DNA of 64,000 nt from Sclerodactyla briareus (taxonomy: Eukaryota; Echinodermata; Holothuroidea; Dendrochirotida; Sclerodactylidae), in the NCBI GenBank assembly GCA_026419785.1, contig JAODTK010004832.1:124001-188000 (forward strand), written 5' to 3'. The notes beneath the pieces were generated by a model. The model did not search any database. It was not told the origin of the DNA and saw only the letters and a program-made list of their open reading frames with translations. A program made the translations under genes and the position numbers. This document shows, piece after piece, positions 47,701-58,381 of this stretch (positions are counted from its first letter, which is position 1; the number at the start of each line of letters is the position of its first letter).

Positions 47701-48420
47701 AGCCAGTTTTCATGAATGCCACACAACATCTAGTTGGGCACTATTAACAAAGTCGCATAAGGAAGTTGATTTGTTTTTTTGGCACGATAGAACCTGGCAT
47801 TCAGGATGCGAAGCGAACTTTGAGGGGAATGATGAGTGCCAGGGTGTAAAAGCTTCTGGAGAGATAGAAAATGCTTTATTTGTATTACGAGAACGACGAT
47901 TCCTGAAAAATAGCGACCCTCAGTGTGGAGCATAATTGATGGTAGGGGATAGAGTGCTTCTTGTGTTTTCCCACTGGCGACCCACGATAAGAGATGGGCA
48001 TAATAAAAAATAAGAATAAAGAACAGAGCACTTAGAAAATACAAAGAGAAGAACAGTAAATGAAAAAAGAGGAATACAAAACAAAGCAAACAAACGTGCT
48101 GAATGCAGCGATCGAGATCAGCGCAAAATAAAACAAGTAAAACTACATACAAGAAAGAACAGAAGATAAGCAGAGATTTAGTTCACCACGGCCAATAGTT
48201 ATCCAGGGGGTGGAGGGAAGACGACGTCTGCCCAAGGCAATTGGTCCACAATCCTGTAAAGGAAGTTTTCCATGGCAGTTCAGACAACTCGGACCATGCA
48301 TATCAATACAGGCAACAAGGCCATAAAGATAAGATGTAAACGGAACATATAAAAAGACAAGGCAGACTGATGAAAGAATGTGTGAAAAGCAAGATGCCAG
48401 AAATACCAAATACCAACCCC
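44757..48420 (-). mobile_element. CR1/L2-like LINE, nearly full length but frame-broken
   Basis: Reading 5' to 3' on the minus strand: an N-terminal region (48420-47950); an apurinic-type endonuclease with the block around LSLQKLLHPGTHHSPQSSLR (about 47880-47800), a later TGDF motif and a DHYSIKCRLNKLP-like end (about 47400-47100); a linker, LERKWLQSRT (about 46830); and reverse transcriptase with LGKVIERVVS, HMQSTYRPFHNTETA and catalytic YADD (45760-45771). The C-terminal segment LFGLPDNLINKLQRVQNIAA-RL is diagnostic of CR1/L2-type LINEs. The 3' tail has 'gcgctctatcaag' and 'ttattattaattaat'. Many frameshifts and stops show it is inactive, or poorly assembled. Confidence 0.85.
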
Positions 48421-48529
48421 CCCCCCCCCCCCAATGCCTAAGTACATTATTGCTATTGTCCAGCTTAAGCATGAGACTGGTGGGTTTTAGGAAAGACTTA
48501 ACAAACCAGAACCATTGTGTCCAAGTAAT

Positions 48530-50100
48530 CACTAAGCCTTTTGGCTTTCTGGGTTTCAGTTCTTTTTGCCCTCCATGCCCACACCACCAGCAGTATGTTA
48601 CCATATTTCTCTTGTTCCTTTCAGTCTTGTACCCCTCCATTCCCCAACACCAGAGTATGTTACCGTATCTCTCTTGTTTTCTTATTTCTTTCAGTCTTGT
48701 GCCCTCCATGCCCGCAATACCAGCAGTATGTTACCATATTTCTCTTGTTTCGTTCAGTCTCGTGCCCTCCATGCCACAACACCACCACATATTTCCATAT
48801 TTTCTTGTTCCTTTCAGTCTTGTGCCATCCAGCCCTCACATCCAGCATAATGTTACCAGTTATTTCTCTTGGCCTTCAGTCTTGTGCCCTCTCATGCCCC
48901 TAACAAAACAACCACCGAGCAGTATGTTTACCGGGTATTTCTCCTGTTCCTTTCATCTTGTAACCTCCCTGCCCTCACAACCAGCGTAATGTTTACCATA
49001 ACACTCTTGTTTCTTTCTTCTGTCATCTTGTACCCCCTTGCCCGTAACAACCAGCATATTTTACCGTATTTTCTCTTTTTCTTTCAGTCTTGTGCCCTCC
49101 CTGCCCTCACATCAGCAGTAATGTTCCCCTATTTCCTCTTGTTCCTTTCATTCTTGTGCCCTCCATGCCCTCAACACTACAGTAGGTACCATATTTCTCT
49201 TGTTCCTTTCATTCTTGTGCCCTCCATGCCCCTAATCACCACATATGTTACCATATCTCTCTTGTTTTCTCCCCATCTTGTGCCCTCCATGCCTCCTAAC
49301 ACCAGCAGTATGTTATCTATCTCACTTGTTTCTTCTTCCATGTCTTGTGCCCTCCATGCCCACACACCAGCAAGTAGTTACCATATCTCTTTTGTTCCTT
49401 TCAGTCTTGGCCCTCCATGCCCCTAACACCAGCATTATGTTACCGTATTTCTCTTGTTCCTTTCTGTCGTGTGCCCCTCCATTCCCCAACACCATCATAT
49501 GTTCCTATATGTCTCCTCTTGTTTCTTCGCTCTTGTTCTTCTTCCAGTCTTGTTGCCCTCCATGCCCACAACACCAGCAGAATGTGCCATATCCTTCTTG
49601 TTCCTTTCATCTGCGTGCCTCATATGCCCCTAACACCAGCAGTGATGTTCCCATATCTCTCTGTTTCTCCCGTCTTGTGCCCTCCTGCCACAACACCACA
49701 GTATTTTACCATATCTCTCTCTTTCTTTCAGTCTGTGCCCTCCATGCCCACACCACCAGCAGTATGTTACCATATCTCCTCTTGTTCCTTTCAGTCGTGT
49801 GCCCTCTATGTTGCCTCCTAACCCCAGCCGTATGTTTACCATATCTCTCTTGTTTCTTCCCTCTTGGTGGGTCCCTCCATGCCCACAACACCAGCAATAT
49901 GTTCCATATCTCTCTCATTTTTTTCAGTCTTGTTCCTCATGCCCACCATAACCCAGCCAGTAGGGTTCCCATATCTCTCTCATTTCTTTCAGTCTTGTGC
50001 CCTCCATGCCCCCAACACAGTATGTTACCATATCTCTCTTATTTCTTTCAGTCTTGTGCCCTCCATGCCCGCAATACCAGCAGTATGTTACCCTATTCAT
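48530..50100 (+). repeat. 63-bp minisatellite, about 24 units
   Basis: The unit is about CCCTCCATGCCCACAACACC, then AGCAGTATGTTACCATATCT, then CTCTTGTTCCTTTCAGTCTTGTG. Starts lie near 48567, 48634, 48702, 48766 and so on to 50058, mostly 60-66 bp apart. Because 63 is a multiple of three, all three forward frames and at least one reverse frame stay open over long stretches (up to 301 codons at 49245-50150). These frames just repeat a 21-residue low-complexity unit. Each unit contains CTTGTTCCTTTCAG, which matches a splice acceptor. The array sits directly 5' of the LINE (which lies on the other strand) and is linked to it by 'aagccttttggctttctgg'. Confidence 0.9.
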
Positions 50101-51399
50101 GCACCTCACAAGGCCTGACAGGGTCATTCTGGGTAGCCTTGGTGAGGTAAAGTATGTTCTGCAATATAAATAAATTTCACGGATCTTGTCCCTCAAATCT
50201 CTCGAAATTTTTTCTTAATGCCTGCGTGTGTTCTAACTATGTCATTCAATGCAGCTCAACTAAATTCCCTCAATTCTCCAGCTATTGATAATTGGTAGAA
50301 TCTTTTTCAAAAGGTAATTCCATTGTCAATTGACATGTTTCAACTCAAATTATTTGACTTGGCACAAGTGGTAACCCAGGCTTGAAGAATGAGCCAGTTC
50401 AATTCATGTTGTATGCTCATATTGGAAATCTTGTCCAGTATAAACAAATGTCCCTCGACGGATATCACTATAGTCTGTTTTTTAAACTGTTTACTATTCA
50501 TTGGAGACAAATATAAATTACTACATTTTTCTACTACATGTTCGTGTTTTATAGTGTGGGGCTCAAGTCCTGCTTAAAGTACCATGGTACCACAGATCAT
50601 CTTTTAAAAAAACTGTCACAGATGGGGAAGAGGTCATGTTCAAGCCCACAACCAAAATTTGACATTCTGGGCATGTTTCCCTTTTGAATTATCTATTTTC
50701 AAATTGAATTATGTTGAACCTAACTGATGAAGGCTGATCATTAACTTCAAACTTCAAGATTAATACTGACTATTTTTGCACCATCAGATCATAGAAATAT
50801 TCATAAATTAATTATGCCTTTCATATCTTGTGTAACAGATTTTTTATTGTTTTTCATTCAGATCCCATTGTTAGTTCTTCGCTGTTCTAGTTTGTAAAAT
50901 ACATTTTTTTAAATTGACTTTGTATACACAAGGTCACACCGTTTTTTACTCTTGTGATGTCATGGGCATATTGCCCACACTAGCAGAATTTCTCCTTTTC
51001 ACACTCAAATTGGCTGAATTTTTTCTGGGGTTTTGGTTTCCTTAATGTACTATATATATATAAGACACCAAAATAGCATAAATTATGGTTCACGTTACCA
51101 TTGTAACTTTTAAGTTTGAAGGATCACCATTGGTGATGGTCTTGTCTTGTCTGTACTATGCAAACACCACTAGTGGTTAATCACTACATAGGGGACGCAC
51201 ACAACAGGCACAAGCGTATTGAAGAGTCAGAGTTGAACATGATGATGAAGAATTTACACACCATCACCAGAAAACACCACAGGACTACTTATTTCCCGCA
51301 TAGTGAGACTAATGCTTCAATCTGGAATTGTTCTGGTCAAATGACTCACTGCAGACGTCGGTATCAGTGTGGAGGAACCTCGAGTCCGGAGACTGGTCT
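50101..51399. other. Unassigned, AT-rich
   Basis: No repeat family or domain recognised. A frame at 51158-51403 (contains RHKRIEESELNMMMKNLHTI) looks protein-like in composition, but I know no homologue and see no clear splice sites. Confidence 0.4.
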
Positions 51400-51490
51400 C
51401 TAGACGATTTTGAAGGACTCGTCTCGGACATCGACTCTGACTCCAGGGGACTCGGACTCGGCGCCTGGTCTCGCGGTCTCGGCCCGATAC
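51400..51490 (+). repeat. GGACTCGG-type degenerate short tandem repeat
   Basis: 'aaggactcgtctcggacatcgactctgactcc' and 'ggggactcggactcggcgcc' are GA-CTC hexamer-like units. A second, longer tract lies at 54125-54240. Confidence 0.6.
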
Positions 51491-53159
51491 CGGCTTCAAG
51501 AACCGCCATGAAAAAAATTAAGGCTGAAAATGACAGTTTCAAAAGAATTTTTTTCTAATTTACAACATCGATTCGAACCTGAATGTTCGCGATCATTGTG
51601 TGCATATTGTGTGGCCTGTGTGCCTAATATCGAAGCTGACACTGAGCCGGGCTCAGCATGCATGAATGTAGTTCGCGTCAATGCTCGATAGGCGGAGCTA
51701 GTTGTGTCTGTGTCATACCGCACCCTCTGGGATAACGCCACCCCGTGTTCGTTATATTATAGTGATCCCTTACAAATGCTGACTTATATTTTGCTGCTCG
51801 CTTCAATTTAGCGCATGCGAGTTGATATTCGTTCCCGGCGACTTTTGGTGCTCGCTCGAGTAGTGCACTGTGGCCAGCAGTCAAGTTTAGTGTCGAATGA
51901 TAATTTATTTGTTAGGTTTGTTCTATTTAAGAAAAGTCTGAATGGAGAATCGATAATGTTAGAATTTTGAATTGTAAAATTCAATGATTCGAAAAACAAT
52001 CAAATATCAAAATTATATGGCAGGAAAAAACTTAATTTCACGTTACTAAGACGTCAGTATCATTCCATCTAATGAATTACCCTGTTCCAATTTTAGACAT
52101 TGGACGCAATATACCTCGCTGATAATTTCTTCGTCTCGATCTCGACTCTTGGAACTGAAATACAATCGTCAACCATTTCTTCTGTATCTCGAATAATCAA
52201 TTCGGATATAGCGATCATAAAGATTTGTCAATGCAAAGGGAAAAGGAACCCCAACGGCAGTGTACTTTTTGCAACCCTCATATCACGAGCACGCTTGGGA
52301 ACAACACGAATTTTACCACACGGCATCTGCAGCGGGTCCATCCTTCTCGGTATTTTCACTACGTTAGTAATTGCGTTATACCCTAATTTACACCTGTCAT
52401 GCACAGTGTGTGGCAGTGGCCTTCCATACACTAGGCTGTGTATGTTTGGTTCTAAACGCCGGACTCCAAACTGTAAACGTAATAAACCCCATACGATGAG
52501 CTACATTTTCAACATTGAAGTATTTAGCGGACCTAGGCCTAGGCTAGGTCCCAAACTGGAAAACACACAAGTTACATCATCATGTAAGGCCAGACGTCCC
52601 TGCCCGACGTGGCATTTCATTGTGGTTTTCCTCACGCCGAAATGTTTTGTTATGTGAACTATTTGACTCAGCTTACTGATGTCAATTAATCTCTATGCAA
52701 ATAAAGATGCTCCCATGCTATTACAGTGACATGTGCCCTCAGTCTCATCCTGGGTTGACAGACTGACAGTGGTTGAAACTCCCAAGTTCAAGCAACAAAA
52801 CAGAGCTTCTATTTCATCCCTTGTTATGGATGTGTCCAGAAAAAATAATACCAACAGGTGTCCGTAGTATGATAGCCAATTTGATTCATTAGTTACTGAA
52901 GGGAAGAAATTGTTTTGTCACATCAAGGTTTTCAAGTAGCGCTTAGAAACAATGTCATTTTGAGTTATATCCATTGATATTATTATTATTAGTTTTAGGA
53001 TTGTCCTTTGGGACACCATGAATTTGAATGAATATGCCGAGAACAGCCTGTAATATTTAAATAGAGTTTGGATTGAAATGAATTGCTATGTTATTAACTT
53101 ACCACATCAGTGTTGTTAATTGTATTACTTACTCAGGACATTTACTTTCACTTATTAAA
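51491..53159. other. Unassigned, with one 185-codon frame
   Basis: A + frame at 52100-52657 is open for 185 codons (from TTG, not ATG) and follows an 'aattttag' acceptor-like site. It has no domain I recognise. A shorter minus frame (52228-52431, with GKIRVVPKRARDMRVAKS) looks equally plausible. GGACCTAGGCCTAGGCTAGGTCC at about 52531 is a long palindrome of the AGGCCT type. Confidence 0.35.
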
Positions 53160-53600
53160 TACAGAAACTCGCGGTCACGAAGCAAGTGCTTTGGCAGACA
53201 AGGAGACCGGGACATCGGCCAGGGATGCTGCCTAGCAGCGAGGAGGCGGCCCCAGCCAAGGGCTGCGGCTGCTGCTAAGTAACACATCTGCGGAGCGAGG
53301 AAGAGTGGATGAGGTGACAGCACCCGGACTCAGCTCGTCAAGTACTTCATGGACCGGAGATTGCCCTGACCGGACGCTATCCTCCTTCTGGAAGGGGCAG
53401 CACTCCAAGCTGAGTTTTCTTTCCTGCCCTGCATCCGGCCACAGGGTCCTCTCCGTGCCGGCCAGCAGCCGCTCCTGTTGAGAGGGCCTTCAGCAGAAGT
53501 GGGATCCTGCTGAGACCGCATCGGCCCTGTGTCTGGCTCCCATGATGGAGTCATTGTCTTCCTGAATGCAACGACCACCTCCGTAGGCTACCATGGCAAG
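53160..53600 (+). pseudogene. hAT-family transposase C-terminal fragment
   Basis: Local frames read QLVKYFMDR-like and LTGRYPPSGRGS, then FPALHPATG and APVERAFSRSGILLRPHR (about 53430-53535). The last block is the hAT C-terminal dimerisation signature (P-SSaPvER-FS-aG), which holds the transposase dimer together. Frameshifts separate the blocks: VPASS and APVERAFS lie in different frames. Upstream coding (BED finger and catalytic parts) was not recognised, so the copy is truncated. It lies between the two GGACTC tracts. Confidence 0.7.
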
Positions 53601-54124
53601 CCGGGTTGTGTGCCGAGTGTCCACGAACAAGACTAGTAAGTTTATGAATTCACAGTTTCGAGTCGCACACAGAACATTGAAGTTGTTGCTCCTGATCATT
53701 AACGTTAAGTTAAAACGGTTATAGGTTAGTTTGCAATATCATACCAGTCGGTAGTACTGGTATTCGTGGCATATGACAACTATTGTCAGATGCGCAACAA
53801 TTCTGGATTTTTTTGACATCTATCACCAAATTATTGAAAACACTATCATGATACATTGGGTTATATGGGCAACTTGGTGGCATGCATGCAGGAGTTTAGC
53901 GGGCGTGAGGGTTGGAAGAGTGTTAGCTCCTTTTATCAAACTATATTATGCAGAAAATTGTCTCAGCTATATTTGTTAGCATACTTGTAGGCTGTTTTTA
54001 TCGGATTGTTTTACCCCATCAGAATATGGAATGTGAGAAGGTTGCAGCTAGCATTTCGTGTTCAATAAACCTTTTTTAAAACCATACACTAATTTCTTAA
54101 TTTGTTTTCGCTAACAGTCAAGTT
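53601..54124. other. Unassigned
   Basis: No motif or repeat found. A 68-codon + frame at 53773-53979 has no supporting features. Confidence 0.4.
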
Positions 54125-54240
54125 TCAATAGGACTCGGGACTCGGCCTCGGGACTCGGACTCAAGGACTCGCGTCTTGATCGGACTCGGATGGGAGGACC
54201 GGACCGCGACTCGGATGGTGAGGAGCGGACTCGGGAGCTA
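54125..54240 (+). repeat. GGACTCGG short tandem repeat
   Basis: GGACTCGGGACTCGGCCTCG and related hexamer units, with ATGG-containing interruptions, fill about 110 bp. It belongs with 51400-51490. Confidence 0.7.
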
Positions 54241-54339
54241 GGTCTTTGGACTACATCAATGGTAGTCGGTATTAACAATAACATGTGCTATAGTAGGTCC
54301 ATTCACTGATGATGATGTGTGCGATAAGCTAGTCTATAA

Positions 54340-55020
54340 ATCCACAAAATCAGGAACCGGTTAAAGCCAATATGTCGTTAATGAATTGGTGAAACGGCTT
54401 GAGTCGTGCATTGTGCCTTCTCTCCTGCAAAGTAGTCCAGGCAGACGTGGCCAGGAGCCCTTCCGACACTGGTTGACCGACGGTTGAGCCTGCAAACAAG
54501 TCTGCGCTTTTGCGCTGAACCATTTCCAGATTCTTAATGTTACAAGCTTTGTAGGGATCCCAAACTGAGAAGCTATATTCCAAACAGGGACGAACAGAAG
54601 ACTTATAAGCAATGTCTTGCGTTTTAATTCACGTTCATACAGATGTCTACGGAACAGACTGAGGATCTTGTAAAGCTTTACCAATTATATGGTTTATATG
54701 AGTTGACCATGTTGAAAGTTTGAAGAGGATGGTTTACTCCAGATAGGGAGTTCTTCATAGTTTCAAGGCGAGTATCGCTCCATACATTTGGAACTGGTAC
54801 AACTTGCCTCTTGTTGGGGACAATCATTGACTTGCATGTTTGAAGCTCAGACTGATCTGCCAAGTCTACTCCATTGCGAAAAAATTATCCATATTTGCTG
54901 GAGCATGTAACTGTCACTGATGCCATTGATAGTCGGAATTGAAGGTTATGCAGTCATCAGCAAGCATTCTGATAGTTGATGCTATTACAGTCGGAGATTC
55001 ATTGATGATATAGAGAGAAA
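54340..55020 (-). pseudogene. LINE reverse transcriptase 3' fragment
   Basis: On the minus strand LADDC (LADD at 54953-54964) corresponds to the catalytic F/YADD box. It is followed by an ASFKH-MIVPNKR region. The typical LINE C-terminus is MEYSFSVWDPYKACNIKNLE, then MVQRKSADLF and LQERRHNARL. This parallels LEYAs-VWdPh---I-kLE-vQRraaRF in Jockey-like elements. Frameshifts separate the parts. It is a different family from the 44.8-48.4 kb LINE. Confidence 0.75.
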
Positions 55021-56034
55021 AAGCAGGTCATTCATGTACTTTGTTCTTCATTGTTTGCATGTTCTGACATGAGGAATTTACTTGGGTCAATATTGTATAC
55101 TTCTCATAAGAATGGCAATTCAATGCAGAGGAATGGTACAAATTCTGTGGGTGCAGAAGAAGCCTGCATGATCAAGCCTGGACAGTATCTGGCAGTCTTC
55201 CTATTCCAAAGTGTCGTAGTAATCCACCCCTAGGTTGTTGAACTTCATTGGACTGCGAAAACAATTCACTTAATCGATTCCACAAACTCTAATTACCTCT
55301 ATCAATGCTGCACCCCACTAGACCCTATGTTGGGCATTCTGGCAAATCCAAAGAAACGTGTGTTTTACGTATATCATCATCCCATTTCGCATTGTGTGGA
55401 TTGGTGCTACAGAAGAAATTTCATGTTTTGAACGATTCTAAGTACTGAAAACTTTCTGCAGTTAAATTGGCAGTCATCTGTTAGTGTCAGCAGTTTTCAG
55501 CTGTTGTTGGAGTCGTCTGTCTTAGTTCTGGAGTGTGTTTGGAACGGTTTTCTCAGCTCTCTTTGCGAAACTGGGTCTAATGTATCGAGCTCATACGTGG
55601 CTCTTCGTTAGCTATGCCCCTTGGCATAAGGTCCAATGTTGGACCACTGTGTGGGGTCGCGCCCCATCGAGACGTTGCTGTGTGTTGTATTAAGTTGGTG
55701 TTTGCTGAGAAGTTTGAGTTTTTCATTCCTCCATGTCCCCTCTACCTAACCCTTAAGATAAAAGGCAGTGAATAAAAAATGTGTCTTGTTTGATTCATTT
55801 GTAAAGAGAACAGAATATCTAGCTAAACTTATAAAAGAACAAACCCATAAACAGAGATAGATAGAAGTTGCAGTCCTTCATGAGGAATGCCTTCGGAAGT
55901 CAAGAGACTTATTCCCAGAGCGGTCCTCAAGGAAAACGAAACTGAACAATAATACAAATAAAACAGTATGTATTATTTTACCATGCACTTACAATAAAAA
56001 AATAGTATTAATATACCAACAACCAGCCAGAGAT
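55021..56034. other. Unassigned
   Basis: No recognised coding or repeat signal was found. Confidence 0.45.
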
Positions 56035-56690
56035 AGACATGTGCAGGTGGTACACTGCCAACGTGTATATCGCCACAGAAATGGCCTTTGATGTTGACCT
56101 CGTTTGAAGGAAGCACATTGAAGTTTATGTCATTTGACCTCTGATGACTTTGAAATGCCCTACCTGTTGTTCAGGACCAACTGTAGTTCACACTCTCCAA
56201 GTTTCGTTCGAATCTGACAGTTAGAAAAATCTCGAATAAAATGCAAATTTGACCTTGAATTTATCGTCATGTTTTTCGGGACCCACATTTGTCCCCACTC
56301 ATCAAGTTCATGTAAATCAGACTAACTTCTTTATTTGGCAAAGAAAAACATGACAAATTTGACCTCCAGTGACCTTGAAATCACCGTCATGTTTTTCGGG
56401 ACCATTTTTGTCCCAACCACCAAGTTTCACATGTAATTCGGCTCTTCAACTCTGTTTTTTGTTCAAAACCTGCAAAATAGAGTACAGCAAACATCTCCAC
56501 TTTTGAGCTCATCCAAGATTTTGCTATGACGACATGTGTACAAGTTCCAGATCGCTCCGTATAAAGCGTTGAAGATTTATTGCGGTCTAACCGCCTAAAG
56601 CGGAGGTGGGGCTGTTGGAGACCGGCGGCTACACCCCCAAATCCATAATATCCCCGAACACTTACAGTGTTGCCGGGGATATAATTATTG
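56035..56690 (+). mobile_element. Hairpin-ended element, best-preserved copy
   Basis: It begins GTGCAGGTGGTACACTGCC with 'aacgtgtatatcgccacagaaatggcc'. Two TTTGACCTC-tga-ttgaaat blocks, 'aaaacctgcaaaatagag', 'catgtgtacaagtt' and 'taaccgcc' follow. It ends with ATCCCCGAACACTTACAGTG-TTGCCGGGGATATAATTA. The final palindrome has a stem of about 13 bp with one bulge and a five-base loop. No protein is encoded. Confidence 0.8.
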
Positions 56691-56829
56691 AAAGAAAATT
56701 TGTAAAGATTCAAAAGGCCTGAAAATACTGCAGGTACCTCCAGCTATTTCGAATCACCATCACCAGCCTGTCTGTCTGTCAACTTTACCTTTTTGTCTCT
56801 CAAATCTCCATTCCTGGATGGATGATGAC

Positions 56830-57640
56830 CAAATTTGGAAACAATATTCTATAGATTTATATAAAATAGCAAAAGGCTTCTTCTCCTACAGATGAGATTG
56901 GATTCCATCCCATATAGACTAGTGGTACCTATAGGATATTCAGGAATTTTAGGTCAAATGTATTTATGTTGCATACTGAACTATTATGTAAAACCGCCCA
57001 CATTACCATCTACTTGGTCAGTAGTATTATGACTAGTGGGTACCTACATATTTAAGATAGTTCAGGTCAGGGAATGGAAAGTGCATGGATGACTTATTAT
57101 GTAAAAAAACTGCCAATGCTTTTCTTCCTACGGATCATTTGGAATTGCCATCATACACTGTCATTGTTATCATGGACTCTTGCTACTTACAAGGTGTTCA
57201 GGAATTTATGATCAAAGGTCTAAAGGGGCATAAATTTGATCTATTATTTAAAAAAAACTGCAAAATACTTCTTCTCCTTCAAATAGGGTTGATTACTATC
57301 ATACTTATAGTGTCACCATGGACTATTGGTACTTACAATGTATTTAAGGGTTCAGGTAAAACAAATTTAAGGGGCACAAGAGCTATTATGGGAACGAATC
57401 TGCAAAATTAGTCCTCCCTACAGATTAGTTGGAGTACTCTGATCTCAGTCGTGTTACATGGACAGGGGTAGGCTCCGTCTTTCATAAATGTTGATCAAAC
57501 TGGGGGCATCTTATTCCTACAAATGTCCGAAAGTGACATAAAAGCTATTTTGGTGAAGGGCATGATATTTGTATGAGCTATTGTGAGGAAAAATGCAAAT
57601 GCAATTCCCTCCAGTGAGGAGCATTACATTTTCTAAAAAA
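56830..57640 (+). repeat. Degenerate ~140-bp tandem repeat
   Basis: 'ctgcaaa-t-cttctcctacagat-agttgga' blocks lie near 56870, 56993, 57110, 57256, 57395 and 57590, alternating with 'actagtggtacctac-a--tattcaggt' blocks. A 108-codon frame (57085-57411) spans units and is not a gene. Confidence 0.55.
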
Positions 57641-57699
57641 TATGATTTTAGGTTTACGGGTGCATACACTGCATAGCTCTAGCACACAGTGCATATAGG

Positions 57700-57870
57700 A
57701 TGGCTCTGGAATTCCAGGTCAGCGATCATCTAGGGGTCTGGGGTCAGTAGTCTTCTAGGGGATCTTCTACCCAAGGGTATTTTAGGGAGTCACATGCTCC
57801 TGCAGATTACCTTGGATGATCATAACATGTGGTGATTGTCATCAGTGACTAATTGTACATATGGGTTGGG
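57700..57870 (+). repeat. Repeat shared with 63085-63190
   Basis: 'gtcatctagg', 'atcttctacccaagggtatttt-agg-agtca' and 'agattaccttggatgatcataac' appear in the same order at 63085-63190. That second copy is diverged. Confidence 0.45.
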
Positions 57871-58219
57871 TGTGTGTCAGTGATCATCGAGTGTCATTTT
57901 GAGCACAGAAGATAAATTTATCTGCAATGAAATGATGGCATTAGTGCGGTTTGAGCTACGGACATTGGTGCTCCTAACAATTTCATTTTTGAAGGCTTCT
58001 ATCGGGTATCTGCAATTGTGCTGATGGATTGTTCCAATCACTATAAAGTGTTTTGCATGTTTAACCTGAGGCACCACAGATGAGGTATGTTGCTCTAGTA
58101 CTGAACCCTGAACAGTTAAGATCAGGATTGAAGGATACCCGACAGTAGTATAGAATGTACTCTTTGTTTGAGAAAGCCAGACTGCCTGAATTATGTGGCA
58201 GTGATACTCGCCCTCTTAC

Positions 58220-58381
58220 CTGAAGATAGTTACATATGAGTCTTCTCGTTTCGAGAGACTTGGAGTTTGGAAAATCAGAAAGTGTGAGAGCCCACTTAAT
58301 CATGTTGCTCTCTCTATCTCTCTGCTGCAGTTCACATATAGAATGGTTGAAAGTACTATCCTGGCTGTGTAGTTCTGACAT
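58220..58381 (-). CDS. Candidate first coding exon of an unknown gene
   Basis: On the minus strand ATG at 58381 opens 54 codons, including RDRESNMIKWALTLSDF. It stops at a strong CTTCAG|GTAAGAGG donor (58213-58220), leaving in phase 0. The length of 162 bp is a multiple of three. The composition is protein-like (charged, no low complexity). I do not recognise the sequence, and no second exon is certain. An open stretch at 57877-58077 (with HFIVIGTIHQHNCRYPIEAF) may belong to it. Confidence 0.35.

Noticed and set aside
48143..48709. 188-codon minus-strand reading frame
   Set aside because: It fuses a few minisatellite units (TERNKRNMVTYCW-type) with the 5' part of the antisense LINE, so it is not one protein.
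48530..50100. CRISPR array
   Set aside because: There are no unique spacers between units, the whole 63-bp unit repeats, and the context is a eukaryotic satellite.
49245..50150. 301-codon + strand reading frame
   Set aside because: It is one frame of the 63-bp minisatellite and repeats a 21-residue low-complexity unit; other frames are equally open.
52100..52657. 185-codon + frame as a gene
   Set aside because: It starts with TTG, has no recognised domain and has a competing antisense frame. It is noted only as an unassigned open stretch.
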